64,000 nt of DNA from Boswellia sacra (GCA_013180625.2 SNVD02013674.1:1-64000), one strand, 5' to 3'; numbered from the stretch's first letter, positions 11,010 through 23,494 are shown. Translations and numbers: made by a program. Notes: generated by a model from the sequence alone, not told the origin.

Positions 11010-12464
11010 GTGGTAAGTGATTTTCCTGATGTTTTTCCTAAAGAATTGCTCGGGTTACCTTCAACTAAAGAAGTGGAGTTTGCTATCGAGGTCTATCCAG
11101 GTATGGCACCCATATTAGTTGCTCCTTACCGAATGGCTCCATCAGAGTTGAGGGAGCTAAAGCTGCAAATAGAAGAACTATTAGAGACAGGATTCATCTG
11201 ACCCAATACTTCATCCTGGGGTGCACCAGCATTGTTTGTGAAGAAGAAAGATTGTTCATTGCATCTATGTATAGGTTACAAGAAATTAAATTGGGTTACA
11301 GTGAAAAACAAATATCCTTTACCTAGGATCGATGATTTGTTCGACCATTTAAGAGGATCTTGTTGTTTTTTCAAGATAGATCTTCGTTCAGGTTATCATC
11401 AGTTGAGAATAAAGGAAGGAGACATACCTAATATCGCTTTTCGTATCCAGTATGAGCATTATGAGTTTTTGATCATGCCATTTGGACTAACTAATGCTCC
11501 TACTATCTTTATGGATTTGATGAACCATTTTTTCAGACCTCACTTAGACCAATTCATGATTGTGTTTGTGGAGGATATCCTTATTTATTCTTCATTTGAA
11601 GCTGCATATGAGCAACATCTATGTGTAACACTTCAAATACTGAGAGAGCATCGTCTTTATGCCAAGCTGAGTAAATACAAATTTTGGCTATTAGAAGTAA
11701 AATTTTTAGGCCATGTGGTGTCAAGACAAGGAATCTCAGTAGGTCTATCAAAAGTAGAAGCAGTTATGAACTGCGAACGATCAAAGAATGTGTTTGAAGT
11801 ACGCAGTTTCTTGGGTCTATCAGGATACTATCGGCGTTTTGTTGATAACTTTTCTCGATTGGCTGCAACAATGACCAGGTTGACAAGGAAAGGAGACAAA
11901 TTTGAATGGAATGATGCATGTGAGCAAGCATTCCAAGTATTGAAGAAAAGATTAACTTCAACACCTATTCTTGTGATACCACAACGTGGAGTTGATTATG
12001 TAGTATTCACTGATACCTCATTAGATGGGTTAGGGTGTGTGTTAATGCAACAGGGTTGGGTTGTAGCCTATGCTTCTCTTCAGTTAAAACCTTATGAGCA
12101 AAATTATCCCACTCATGACCTAGAACTGGCTGAGGTAGCATATGCTTTGAAAATTTGGCGACATTATTTATATGGAGAAAGGTTTGAAGTCTTTTGTGAT
12201 CATAAAAGTTTGAAATACATTTTCACCCAAAAAGACTTGAATTTGAGAGAATGAAGATGGATGAAGTATTGGGAAGACTATGATTTCTCTATCCAATATG
12301 ATCCAGGTAAGGCAAATGTGGTGGCTAACGTATTAAGTAGAAATTCGAGGGTTATGGTTAATGCGATGATAGGGCAGTGGAGCATGTTGCGATCCATTTA
12401 TGATTATGATATCTTGATTGAGGATTGCAAAGATCAAATTCGCTTTTTTATACTTGTTGTCTAA
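11010..12464 (+). pseudogene. Gypsy reverse transcriptase and RNase H, broken
   Basis: The upstream part reads VSDFPDVFPKELLGLPS, the standard entry to gypsy reverse transcriptase. After one stop near 11201 a 340-codon open segment (11232-12254) carries [33 protein letters not shown] and MPFGLTNAP. The catalytic box reads [10 protein letters not shown], so the first Asp of the usual xxDD box is Glu. RNase H follows with [16 protein letters not shown] and the Glu-bearing TLDLELA-like segment, then a stop at 12254, then YWEDYDFSIQYDPGKANVVA in the next frame. The open stretch is long but the enzyme would be inactive. Confidence 0.9.
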
Positions 12465-12473
12465 CAGTCTCTT

Positions 12474-13433
12474 GTGCATAGAGTGATTGAGTTGCAACAT
12501 CAAGATTCAGAGACTAGAGCCTTGTATGAGCAAGTGTTACGCAGTGATGGAAGTGTGGATTGGACCATTGGTTTGGATGGAAGTTTACGATTCAAGGGCA
12601 GGATCTTTGATCCATCAAGTAAAGAGTGTAAAGATGATATCCTTAAGGAATTTCATCACTCTAAATTCGTTTTTCATCCTAGGGGTACCAAGATGTATCA
12701 TGATTTACGTCGTCAGTTTTAGTGGAAAGGAATGAAGAGGGATGTTGCTAATATATGGCTAGATGCCTTACTCATTAACAAGTGAAGGCCGAGTATCAAA
12801 GGTCTGCAGGATTACTCTAACCACTGCCTGTAGTGGAGTGGAAATGGGATTACATCACCATAGATTTTGTTACTGGATTACCATGTTCTTTAAAAGGGAA
12901 GGATGCAATATGGGTGATTGTAGATAGGTTAACCAAATTATCACACTTTCTTCCTATACATACAATCGATTTAGTAGATGTTTTGAGTCCGCTATATATT
13001 AAAGAAATTGTGAGGTTGCATGGAGTTCCAGTTTTAGTGTTGATAAAGATCCTAGGTTTATAGCTCAATTTTGGCAAAGCTTCAAAGAGCTATGGGCACT
13101 CAGTTATTATTTAATACAACCTTCCATCCTCAAACTGATGGTCAATCAGAACGCACCATTCAAATTTTGGAAGATATGTTGAGGGCCTGTGTGATGGATT
13201 TTCAAGGTAATTGGGAGGATCATCTACCGTTTGTGGAATTTGCATACAACAACAACTATCAGTCAAGTATTAGAATGACACCTTTTGAGGTACTCTATGG
13301 TAGACCGTGTAGGTCCCCTTTATGTTGGATAGAAGTGGGAGAAGCTACCTTATTAGGACCTGAGCTTATACAAGAGACAACTGAAAAGGTGAAATTGATA
13401 CGTCAACGTTTACTTATAGCTCGAAGTCGATAG
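12474..13433 (+). pseudogene. Gypsy integrase, broken
   Basis: An H2C2-like N-terminal part (HHSKFVFHPRGTKMYHDLRR) is followed by a frame break. The core is visible in WDYITIDFVTGLP (first Asp), HGVPVLVLIKI (degraded second Asp region) and HPQTDGQSERTIQILEDMLR (the Glu). At least three frame breaks occur in about 950 bp. The order and content are typical of chromoviruses. Confidence 0.88.
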
Positions 13434-13475
13434 AAAAGCTATGCAGACAAAAGGAGACGACTGTTAGAAATCAAA

Positions 13476-13912
13476 GTGGGTGACCATGTCTTTTTAAAGG
13501 TGTCTCTGCGTAAAGGCTTGATACGTTTTGGAGAGAAAGGTAAACTTGCTCTATGCTACATTGGCCCATTTGAAGTTCTAAGGCGGGTTGGCGAAGTAGC
13601 TTATGAGCTAGCATTGCCACCACGCTTATCAGGAATTCATAACACATTTCATGTATCGATGCTAAGAAAGTATGAGCCTCACCCAACACAAGTACTAGAT
13701 TGGAGTGAGTTGGAGATTCAATAAGATGTTTCGTATAAAGAGGTTCCTATTCAAATCTTGGACACAAGAGTGCAAGTCCTGCGTGGCTAGACCATTCCAT
13801 TACTCAAGGTCTCGTGGAAGCATCATAGCATTGAAGAGGCCACATGGGAGTTAGAGTCAGAGATTCAAAGGAAGTATCCAAAGCTTTTGACTGCAAGAGG
13901 TAATTTCTGACT
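13476..13912 (+). pseudogene. Integrase C-terminus and chromodomain-like tail
   Basis: An open segment (13476-13724) has GDHVFLKVSLRKGLIRFG and HNTFHVSMLRKY, the GPY/F-type integrase tail. After a stop comes VPIQILDTRVQVLRG, then VSWKHHSIEEATWELES and a stop at about 13911. The last block resembles the chromodomain of chromovirus integrases, which in live elements targets modified histones in heterochromatin. Confidence 0.82.
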
Positions 13913-13937
13913 CATAATTCCAAATTTCGAGGATGAA

Positions 13938-13957
13938 ATTTTTTTTAGGAGGGTAGG
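13938..13957 (+). other. Polypurine tract region before 3' LTR
   Basis: ttttttttaggagggtagg lies directly before TTGTAGAG. This purine-rich run would prime plus-strand DNA and fixes the 3' LTR start at about 13959. Confidence 0.7.
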
Positions 13958-13958
13958 T

Positions 13959-15419
13959 TGTAGAGTTTCAAAAGAAAACAAATATTTATGCATTTATAGA
14001 TTACAAAATTTAGAAATTATGTTTAAGGATTAAGTAGGTTAGAAAATTAATGGATTTAGGCTCATGAGTTAGGGCCTTATATTTATATAAGAGAGAATTT
14101 TTCTAGAATTGGAAAAAAGAAGAAAAGGGAAAAAAGAGAATAGAGTCTCACGGTTACAGGAAGAGAAGAAGGAGAAGAAAAAGAAAAAGAGAGGGAAGAA
14201 AAGAGAGGAAAAGAGGAAAAATCTTCAAAGAGGTGTATAAGCTTGGAATATAAGTAGGGATTTTCTAACACTATACTTACATCATGTCATGTATTTTGTT
14301 GTTTTAATTGATATTGGTTTGCTATGCATGTGACCTATTCTAAATTAATTGTTTTGTTGCTTGAATGATGAATTATGATTGAAACTACTTATTGTAAGTT
14401 GATTGTTTGTTGTTTGAATGAGAAATTATATGTGAAAACTAAGTACTCATGAAGTTAAGTAGAGATGGTTCTTGAGGGGAGTTGTAGTTCATGTGACTGT
14501 CCTGTGTTGTTTGAGCAGATTAATTTTTCTAGATGAGAATTGTATGATTTTTCATTTGTTTAGGATAATAGATATATGAAGCTTTAATTAGCCGTTGATT
14601 TCATTGAATTTGGAGTTAAAATGGATTTTGGTGAATTTTTGAAGTTAGAGGTCGAAATCTGGAAATGAGATAGTGTAATCGACTTAATGGAGCAGGTTCA
14701 CATGTCTGTATGCAGCTTTTGACATTTCATTGACACCACTCGACACTCACTTGTCAAGTGTTGAGTGACATGTGTTGAGTGTCGAGACGCATATGTCGAG
14801 TGTCGGGTGCGTACAGGTTGAGTGTCGAGTGACATGTGTTGAGTGTTGAGTGGCATATGTCGAGTGTCGGGTGTGAACAGTGTCAAGTATCGAATGGCAT
14901 ATGTCGAATGTCGAGCGAACAGTGTCGTGTGTTACGTGCGCAACTCAACGCGCATGTTCGAGTGTCGAGTGTTGAGCAGCATAGTGTCGAATGTCTAGCA
15001 CCAAGTGTCGAGTGAATCGTGTCGCACGTTGCGTGCGCAACTCGATGCACGTGTTCGAGTGTCGAGCGTCACGGTGTCGAGTGTCGAGCAGAATTCCAAA
15101 ACTGACCCAAATCGACTGCCCACTTCTGGAAAGTCCTGGAGTTTTCATAAAAATCGTATTTTCTTGAGATTTATCATAGAAATTATATTGAAAGGTTTTA
15201 AATGTATGCATTGGACCTTGGATAAGCCGTTTTGTATACGGATCTAAGGAGAATGCGGATATAAAATTATTAGTGTTGGACCTTGGATAGGCTGTTTTGT
15301 ATACGGATCCAAGAAGAACACGAATATACTAATATGATGTGTTGAACCTGGATGGGCTATTTTGGATGCAGATCCAAGGGGAACATGAATCTAAATGTAA
15401 CGTGTTAGACCTTGGATGC
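13959..15419 (+). repeat. 3' LTR of the gypsy element, truncated
   Basis: It starts TGTAGAGTTTC after the polypurine tract and matches the 5' LTR from 14041 on, including the same TC/GA-rich tract, TCGAGTGT array and 65-bp repeats. Homology stops at about 15419, in the fourth 65-bp copy (accttggatgca). About 490 bp present at 8627-9119 are missing. Confidence 0.87.
14735..15095 (+). repeat. TCGAGTGT-rich tandem array in 3' LTR
   Basis: Same motif as the 5' array but nearly twice as long. It contains extra units such as gtgcgcaactcgatgcacgtg. The expansion since insertion shows the array is unstable. Confidence 0.85.
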
Positions 15420-15878
15420 AAAAATTATTGTACAATTCTTAGAAATTAAATATCTTGTTAGTGATACACTTTGACTCTCTCTCGTTCCTTCGATTGATTA
15501 GATAGCCCATTTCTTCACTTAAACTCATCCACCACGACGATTTTATGATTTATCATGCAAACTCAACTTAGCAAATTCATTACCAACTTGAGTTTGAGGC
15601 GGGATGTTAGAATATATTATCCATGATTTTAGTGATCAGAATATATACTTGATGATTTTATTATATGATTCATATAATAATCCTTTTGTTTATGCATACA
15701 ATCATCAATCAAATCGTCATTATTATAATTATTTACTTTCCTTATATATCTTTTTTTTTCCCATCCTTCCACGTATAAGAGCCTATAAATTAGCTTGTCA
15801 TTGTACTTAGTAGACAAAAGATTCAGATAGATACAAGTTAATTTCTTCTTCTTTCTCTCTTGTTCACAACCTCTAACA
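15420..15878 (+). mobile_element. 3' tail of a second Ty1/copia element, with LTR
   Basis: The part before 15605 ends KLNLANSLPT-stop, then tgagtttgaggcggga, as at the end of copia RNase H and its polypurine tract. A TG...CA unit follows: TGTTAGAATAT at 15605 to CTCTAACA ending at 15878, a 274-bp LTR with an A/T-rich middle. The rest of this element is absent; it abuts the broken gypsy LTR at 15420. Confidence 0.75.
15605..15878 (+). repeat. LTR of the copia fragment
   Basis: Ends TGTTAGA...TCTAACA are inverted, as usual for copia LTRs, and a purine-rich tract lies immediately before. No second LTR is present. Confidence 0.72.
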
Positions 15879-17251
15879 TGAGTAAAGAGAATTGCATAGA
15901 TATATTGCTTACGTGGGCCAGCTGTGGCACGTGGTTTGTGTAACAGAAGATGGAGTAGACAGTTGTAATGTAGAAAACGAGTGGCGTAGCTGCACTCCAA
16001 ATATTCACAACAAATTTTGCATGTATATGGTTGGGTTTTGTTGTTTTTTTTTACCCAAAATTTTTATTTGCATACAAGAATGAGAGATAATGAAAGGTAT
16101 TTTTACATGTTTTTTACTCCCCTAAAGATTTACCCAACTGCACAAAGATACTCCTTTCTCTCAGTTTTAAAGTAATTATCCAGCAAGCAGGATTTATGAC
16201 GTGCTCACTTATGCATCTTAAGTTCAACTCATACCTTATTTAAATCCAAAAACCATTAACTTTAATGGAGACTGCAGTTGTATGATTAGCAAAAGTCTTA
16301 GGCGCTACGGTTCTACATGCAGCTATAAAGCAATCTTCTCGCTCTGATGAGAGAATATAAAACCAATAATGAATTGATTGAAAGTTGTTATAAATACGAT
16401 AATTAATGATAACATTCTGTCTGTCAAATATCTCAATTTCAACTATCAAGTGGCAGGCACTCAACTCTTCTCTCACTAAATTATGTCCAATAATTTGAGT
16501 TCATCTATAAAAGGGCTATCTAAGAAACCTGCTAGGAGCCCTTTACTACTTCCACTATTACAATGGTTTTCCTTTGAGAGGCATAAAAAGTAGGACAAAA
16601 TATTTGGTCAAATTATTATGACCAATTAACCAGTTCAAACCTTACAGAAAGGATTTGCAAGCTTTCTTGAATAACAATAATGGTAAAAAAATGCTATGAA
16701 AGTCAATCATGCTACCTGCTTGGCACGGAAATTTTTCAATCTTGCGAGTCGGTCCATTATATTGTCCAATTCAAAGAAACCAAAGAGAAAAGCTTAAAAT
16801 ATCATATACCAGTAACTATGACTTTGCTTGCTTCCTCTGTTTGCCAAAATTTGTCACTCTGTCACACATCCAGCAGAAAAATGAAATCAAATAATTGTGC
16901 CAGATAAAGGAGGTAACAATAGTGTAATAACAACCAGTAAAAGATTAAAGAACATACATTCTCATAATTGAAAGCAAAATCTCTGGTGACATATGAGCTC
17001 CACAAATGAGGAGCAGGGTAATAATTAGTAAATGTAACAAAGGAGTTATCCAGCAGGTAACAAAGAGTCAACATTACAAGGCAGAAAAACAATAGTAACA
17101 TCAAATATCCACAAAAACATAACACCTAAATTTGACTCCAGTATAAGGTTTCTCAGAAAATTATGTATTAATTACAATTTAGCATATAATCAAATATTAA
17201 TTACAAAAAATGAAAGTTAAAGAAAGATAACTCAATAGAGAAAATATGAAC
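15879..17251. other. Non-coding stretch downstream of the TNL gene
   Basis: AT-rich with no recognised coding frame. It would contain the 3' flank of the gene at 17252-20605. No transposon ends were identified. Confidence 0.5.
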
Positions 17252-17946
17252 TTACAGGAAAAATCCAACAAGAGAGAGCAATAAGCCACCCATGACAGAA
17301 GAGTTGATTTGGTTAATGCAATTCCTTTTCGGATGCAGTTCCACTTCTTCATCACTAAATCTGCCATCTTCACTTCCACTAGCGTCAAAGCTATCTACTG
17401 AGATTGTCTCCACTATATCTTCATGGACCGAAGCAAATCTCTCAATACAAGAGCTGGACTGGGCCATTTTAGGCACTTCATATATTGGACACAACCCACA
17501 ACATTTCAACTTAAATAACTTTAGGATTTCCTCATGGACACCACCCACGCTGAATTTAAATGTGACTGTTGTCGAGTGAACCCCAAGTAGTGTATCCATA
17601 GCAGGAACAAAACTTATTCCTACATGATCAGTTTTAATTGAATGGGAAGTGAAAAAGGCAATAGGAACAAATTTTTTATCGTTAGCATAAGAGTAATTGC
17701 AATCAATACTCATATCAGCTCTAAAATGATGCTTCTTCCCTTCAATTACAGCCGATAGAGCAAATCCAATAAGCCTTCTGTTACCACAATATTGTCGAGG
17801 CAGTTCAATGGTTATTGAAGACCCAGAGCTTTGATGGTTGAACCACTGAGGAATCTCACTCCCAGGTAAAAAAAAGTAAAATTCTGGTATCTCATCAAGT
17901 ACCTGTAATATGAAATTGATGATATTTGATGTCAGATACTAGGAGG

Positions 17947-17979
<33 letters not shown>

Positions 17980-20605
17980 GGAGAGAGGGGGAGAGAGAGA
18001 GAGAGGGAGAGAGAGAGAGAATAACCTTTTCATAGAAACGCCCTAATGCAGATGCCATATGCTCAACTCTTCGTTGTGAAATGGTCTCCGTCAAATTCAG
18101 GCAGTTTTCGAAATTGAAACGTATAATATAAACAGGTGGAGATTCTTCTCCATCAAATTGTTTTATATTTGATGGAAGCTGTGGCAATGACCGGATTTGC
18201 TTGCAATTCTTCACATTTAAATCAGTAATTCGCAATGGAAGCTCTGGTATTGATTGGAGCATATTGCAATTGTTTAACCAGAAGATTCTCAGCTTAGAAA
18301 GTTGCTCGATACTTGCAGGAAGAGTCTCAAAATCATGTCCACTTAGATCTAATGTTACCAAATTTAAACATATATCATGCATAACCTTCCCACATGCCGG
18401 TACTTGACTTACAGGAGTTCTAGTTACACAGAGATGTTCCAAATATAATAAATTACTGATGCTGCTTGGGATGGACTGAAGATCTTCACACATCATCAAA
18501 TTCAAAGACGTAAGCCCAACTAGACGTTCGATCGAAGATGGTAGCTCTTTAATAGCTGTTCTAGCTAAATTAAGATTTTTTAAGTGCTTCATTTCTTCCA
18601 TGATTTCTGGGAAACTATCAAGTTTGGGACAATCTACGAGATCAAGGTCAGAAAGGGAGCTCAATTTACAAATACTAGGTGAAATACTCTTGAGCTCCTT
18701 ACAAGAAGGCATATATAACGTAACCAACTTAGTCAGACACTCAATCGATGTAGGAACATTTTCTACTCCAGTCCAACCTAAAGATAAACGTTTTACATTT
18801 CCTGAAACCTTTGGGAACTCTGTGAGATTAATGCAAAAGCTGAAATTAAGAGCAATAGGAGATTGAAAATGAATAGTCCTTGGAAAGTTCCTAAGATATT
18901 CACAGCCCCGCATACATAAGTAACTGAGGTTGGTGAAACATTGGATATATGAAGGAACCTTGAAGAACCTTTTGCAACCCACCAATTTTATAGTTTCAAG
19001 CTTACAAGCATATTGGAGGTTTGGGAGTTCAATGAGATGCTTGGGGTAAGTAACAATATCAGATTTTAAATTGGCAAAACGCTGCAAGAAAAATTATTAG
19101 AATAAATAAGTAATTCTGAACTACAGAATTGGCATTGCAAGAAACAACTAATTTTAAATAGTAAAATATTTATACCTTAGCCTCTCCCTGCAGCATTTGA
19201 AATTTGCTATAACGTACTTCAAGGTCAACAAGATTCTCTGCACTAAATTTTGATGGCAATTTCTTCAACGGATATTCATTCCAATGGATATACCTGAAGT
19301 CACTTGAAAAAAATCCTAGATCTGAAGGAAGGCATACTTGAAGGGCTAATGGACTCACTCTGGAGCATGATACTATTATGTTTGAGAGTTGTTCGAGATG
19401 TTCAGCTGCATGGTTTTTCTTAAAGGCACACTTACAAAAAAGCAAACAAGCTTCATCATAGTTTAATCCTCCAACCTCATATATGTGATTTACTTCACAA
19501 CAAGAAAGAACTTGTTTATCCCTAGTAATTATGATGACTCTACTTTCTGCATGCAATGGTTCAAGCCCTCTGATTAAAAGTTTCAAGTGTCTATAATCAT
19601 TCACATCATCAAGAACAACCAAGATTTTTTTGCCTCGAAGCCTCTCATTAGTAAGTCTAGGTGTAGTACTAAGAATGCCAGTGACGTGATTTCCTTCTCC
19701 TAGAATTATAGAGACAATTTCCCATTGTAAATCAATTAATCGGTCATGATGCTTTTCTAATTGGTTCCCAACATTAATGAAGCCGTGACAATCAAAATAT
19801 CCAGAAATTCGGTTGAAAAGGGCTTCAGCAATGGTTGTTTTAACAATAACACCGATACCCCAAATTTCTACGACTTTAGAATCTAGCAATAATGAATTGA
19901 TTTGCTCAGTGCGTGTATCTATTCCCACTAGGCCATCACAATTATCACTTAGGGGGGATATGTCAATCAATTTCTTCCAAATATCTCTAGCGATTTCTTC
20001 AACGAGTTCGGATTCAGACCTAACAGATATGAAGAAAAAGATTTGAAGTTAAACCTAATTATCACAACGGAAGCAATGTAATAAAGCAAGTAAAAGGTAC
20101 GTTTTAATTACCGATTCTCCATCCCATGATATCCAGATAGATTAGCTGCTTCAGCCAAAGAAGCTCTCCACATCTGCACTCTTTCTGGCATCTTTTTAAA
20201 TCGTTCATCATGCTTATCAAATGCCTCCTTGAAACTTCCTCTCTGGTACAGTACTTCAGATGGGTTGATACGGTAGAAAACCGGTACAACTATTTGGCCA
20301 CAAATTTTCTTGCATTCAATAATTTTTGCAAGTTCATCCAAACACGACGTGGAGGAAGCATAACCCTTCGAGAAGATGACGACTGAAATCTGTGAGTCTT
20401 CAATTGCTTTCAAAAGCGCAGGTGAAACTTCATCCCCTGATCTCGTGAGTCCATCGTCACCTACGAAGGTCAGAATTTGTTTCCGACACAAAGCAGCATA
20501 GAGATGCGAAGTGAAGTTATGAAAGGTGTCCTCCGCCCGGAAACTAAGGTATACATCATACTTTGATTCCAGTATAACAGAATAAGAAGATGATGATGAA
20601 GCCAT
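17252..20605 (-). CDS. TIR-NBS-LRR disease resistance-like protein, internally shortened NB-ARC
   Basis: Four exons read on the minus strand: 20605-20112, 20019-19176, 19081-18026 and 17902-17252. All have GT/AG borders and join in frame to about 1014 codons. Start: ATG at 20605 (MASSSSSYSV...) sits 24 residues before the TIR core; another ATG lies 19 codons upstream at 20662. Exon 1 is a TIR domain (YDVYLSFRAEDTFHNFTSHL) with SCLDEL holding the expected catalytic Glu of plant TIR NADases. Exon 2 is NB-ARC. Its P-loop reads WGIGVIVKTT instead of a GxGGxGKTT pattern; Kinase-2 is LVVLDDVND, RNBS-B SRVIIITRD and GLPL is VSPLALQV. About 8 residues later it jumps to the linker before the LRRs (YIHWNEYPLKKLPSKFS), so ARC2 with the MHD motif is absent. 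Exon 3 holds about ten LRRs. Exon 4 is a post-LRR (C-JID/PL) domain beginning FLPGSEIPQWF. It probably cannot switch nucleotides normally. Gene or expressed pseudogene cannot be decided from sequence. Confidence 0.85.
17942..18020. repeat. (GA)n microsatellite in intron 3 of the TNL gene
   Basis: A run of GA/GGA units of about 80 bp on the plus strand (CT on the coding strand). It starts within six bases of the exon 3 splice donor at 18025. Confidence 0.97.
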
Positions 20606-20662
20606 TGAGGAAAACCGTGAAGCTGTGAGTGGCAAAATCGGTGGACAAGAATCGGAGATCAA

Positions 20663-22454
20663 TATGTGGCAGCGGAGTCGACTAATACAAGATTTGACCT
20701 AGGCACCGACTGAGGTTTCTATGGGACTTTCTTGGAAATTTTCTCAACTCAATCGTCAGACCGGCTTCGTAATCACAGTAATTTCATCTTCCCTCTGATC
20801 ACTACCTTTTAAGTAGGGGACAATCCCACGGAATACCCCAACCTCTTTGGACGATGTCACGCGTCTGGATTTTTTATTTTGCTGTTAATTTAATCCTTAT
20901 ATTTTTAGGAACTCATGTTGACCCCTTTTGTTATTTGTACCGTTGTATGAATATAAATAAGTTGATTTTGATGGGCCGAGGATCCATTTGTTTATCACCA
21001 CTTATCACTTAACACTTTTAAATATTTAGTTTAAGTCTTAAAATTTTTATTTTAGTATATTTAAGTCTTAAAAGGTATAATTTTAGTATATTTGTGATTA
21101 TTTTAGTATTTATTATCAAATTCTTATATTATTTATTACTATATTTATAATTACCATATTAAAATATGATAAATATTTTTTATAATTGATAATAAAATAT
21201 GATAAATATTTTTCATAATTGGTAAAATTTCATTTATTTCTGTTAATATTTCAAAGTAATTAGCTAATAATATGTTGAATAATAACTATTGAAAAATTTG
21301 ATATCATTATAAATAGCGAGTTTTAAAATAGACAATATATTTGATAGAATTTTATTACTTATTATAGGGACAATTTTATTGAAACTTCAAAAGTTATTTA
21401 TTAGATTGATAAGAACATTTTATTTTATTTAATAGTGTAAATTTAAAGTAAAAATTAATATTTAATATTGTCAATTAAAAGATCATATTGGTTTTTTTTT
21501 TTTAGTTTATGAAATAGAAAACACTTTAATTAATAGAATTATTTTTTATGATTCAAAATATGGTCCTCAAAATATAATGGATAAAATACTACTCTTACAA
21601 ATTTTTTTATAAAAATTGATATGGCTTAAACTTGATCGAATTATTGGAGGAATGAATTTTAAAAATTGATAATATTAATGATATAGTAGTTTTACAATAA
21701 TATCATATAAGTTTATATAATATAAAATTAAATATTTAAATGAAAAAAATTTATTTAATTTTAGTTAATAATTATTTTTTGAAGGTTCTAAGAAATATAA
21801 TATTAATTATTTAAATGAAAAAGAATTTTGATTTAATTTTATTAACTATTTAATTTTTAAATGATTGTATAAATATAAATATAAATATTTTACATTTTAA
21901 TAAGGGTAAAAAAGTCACATTAAATATAAAATATTCTCTTATCACTTTTTTTAAGCGGTATCTAAAAAGAAAACAAACAACCTATTAAATGGTGTAAATT
22001 AAGTTCTAAAAAGTGTTTAGATCTAAAAAGTGTTAAGTGATTGAAACAAACACCACCTAAGTTAGTTATTTTATAAAACACAGTCAACAATATAAAATAA
22101 AAACTTGAAGAAAAATGAAATAAAATCAACTCAAACAATGGCCCATCGGAAAACAAAAGCATTGCTGCCAAATTAATCCTCTTCTTCACTATTTCCTCGT
22201 CTCTTGTCTCTTACTCTTCTTTTTTCATCAATTATCTCGTCTCTTTTGTCCTCCATACTCTTGGTCTTGAAAACATGAAACTGTCATTTATCTAACAAAT
22301 GACAACGAAGAAGATGGGTAGATCGTGATGTTACCTAGTTGGTGAGATGAGATGCTCAATGTCTAAATTCATGATGGCGCATGTAGTGGATTATTCAAAT
22401 GGCATCCATATCGTTTTTTCAGTAATTATTTAGATTTCATTTAGGATTGATTTT
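20663..22454. other. Upstream flank of the TNL gene and AT-rich spacer
   Basis: The first few hundred bases should hold the TNL promoter, but no single core motif can be assigned with confidence. About 20990-22100 is A/T-rich with no coding frame. Nothing else was recognised. Confidence 0.5.
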
Positions 22455-22619
22455 GGGGATAATTGAAAAAATAAACAGAATTAGGGGTCTGTAGTGAAAA
22501 TGAGACATATTATGAGAAATTTTCGTACCATAGACACTTTTCTAAAAAAATGATCAAAATACCCTTAATAATTGAAAAGAAAGAAGAAAGAAAAATAAAC
22601 AAGGGTTCCGTCAATTCAT

Positions 22620-22935
22620 ACCATTAGGTGTCAATTTCACGCTGTCCAGTGTCAGATTCTACGCTGTCGAGTGTCGGATTTCATGCTTTCGAGTGTCGGA
22701 TTATATGTTGTCAAGTGTGAAATTCCGTTGAGTATTAGATTCCACATCGTTGAATGTTGGCTTTCTTACCTTCGAATGTCGGATTTCATGTTATCAAGTG
22801 TCAGATTCCATCAAATGTCGGATTTTATATTGTTGAGTGTTTGATTCCATACCGTCGAGTGTCGGCTATCATGTTGTCGAGTGTCGGATTTCATGCTGTC
22901 GAGTGTTAGATTTCATGCTATCGGATTCCCAAACC
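22620..22935 (+). repeat. gtcgagtgtcgg tandem array in the extra part of the left arm
   Basis: About a dozen imperfect units of the form gtcgagtgtcggatttcatgct, each about 25-30 bp. No counterpart in the right arm. The core motif resembles that of the gypsy LTR arrays. Confidence 0.82.
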
Positions 22936-23494
22936 GTTATTTGTTTCTTTCTTGCCTGCTTTCTTCTCGTTTTAAAACTTGAGTTTATGAATATATTTGA
23001 TGATGAATAAGAGGGAGAAAATGCGAGAAAATATATTAAGAAGAGAGAAGAAGATAAGAGAGAATGTGAAAAAATATAGAAAGAAGGGTAATGACATACT
23101 TTATGAGAAAAAAGGTCTACTGCATCAAAATTTTATGGGAGTGGCTTATTTTTCAATGAGGCCCCTTAATTTGGACTATTTTTTTCAGTTTTTCCAACAA
23201 AAAAATCAGTTACTCCTTCATACACATCATTATCCGAAAGAATCTTCAACAGTTGAAGCTGAGCAACAAGGTAAGAAAAACTTTTCCTAATCTCATTCTA
23301 AATGGCATGAAAATTTCAGTAGGCTGTAATATTTTCGTTATGTATTATTTCAGTAACTATAAACTACATTAGGTAGCTTAAAATAGGGATATGTATGTGA
23401 ACTAAGGTTAGAGATAATGCTATTTTTGTCAAAATTTGCTAGAAATTGCCAATCATTATGAGAAAATCTGGTATCGTAGTTGATGGAGAAAAAG

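Larger units (their letters stand above)
7324..15419 (+). mobile_element. Ty3/gypsy chromovirus, degenerate
   Basis: Order on the plus strand: 5' LTR, primer-binding site, gag with zinc knuckles, protease, reverse transcriptase, RNase H, integrase, chromodomain, polypurine tract, 3' LTR. Reverse transcriptase lies before integrase, the gypsy order, and a chromodomain-like tail marks a chromovirus. LTRs of about 1.5-1.8 kb suggest the Tekay/Del clade (inference). Every domain carries stops, and catalytic residues are altered in protease and reverse transcriptase. The 3' LTR lacks its last part and meets another element at 15420. Confidence 0.93.

Noticed and set aside
17292..18866. Plus-strand open frames in the TNL gene
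   Set aside because: They are shadows of the minus-strand exons.
22997..23290. 97-codon Lys/Arg-rich frame
   Set aside because: Low-complexity (K/R/E) frame in the inserted stretch of the MULE arm, with no recognised domain.
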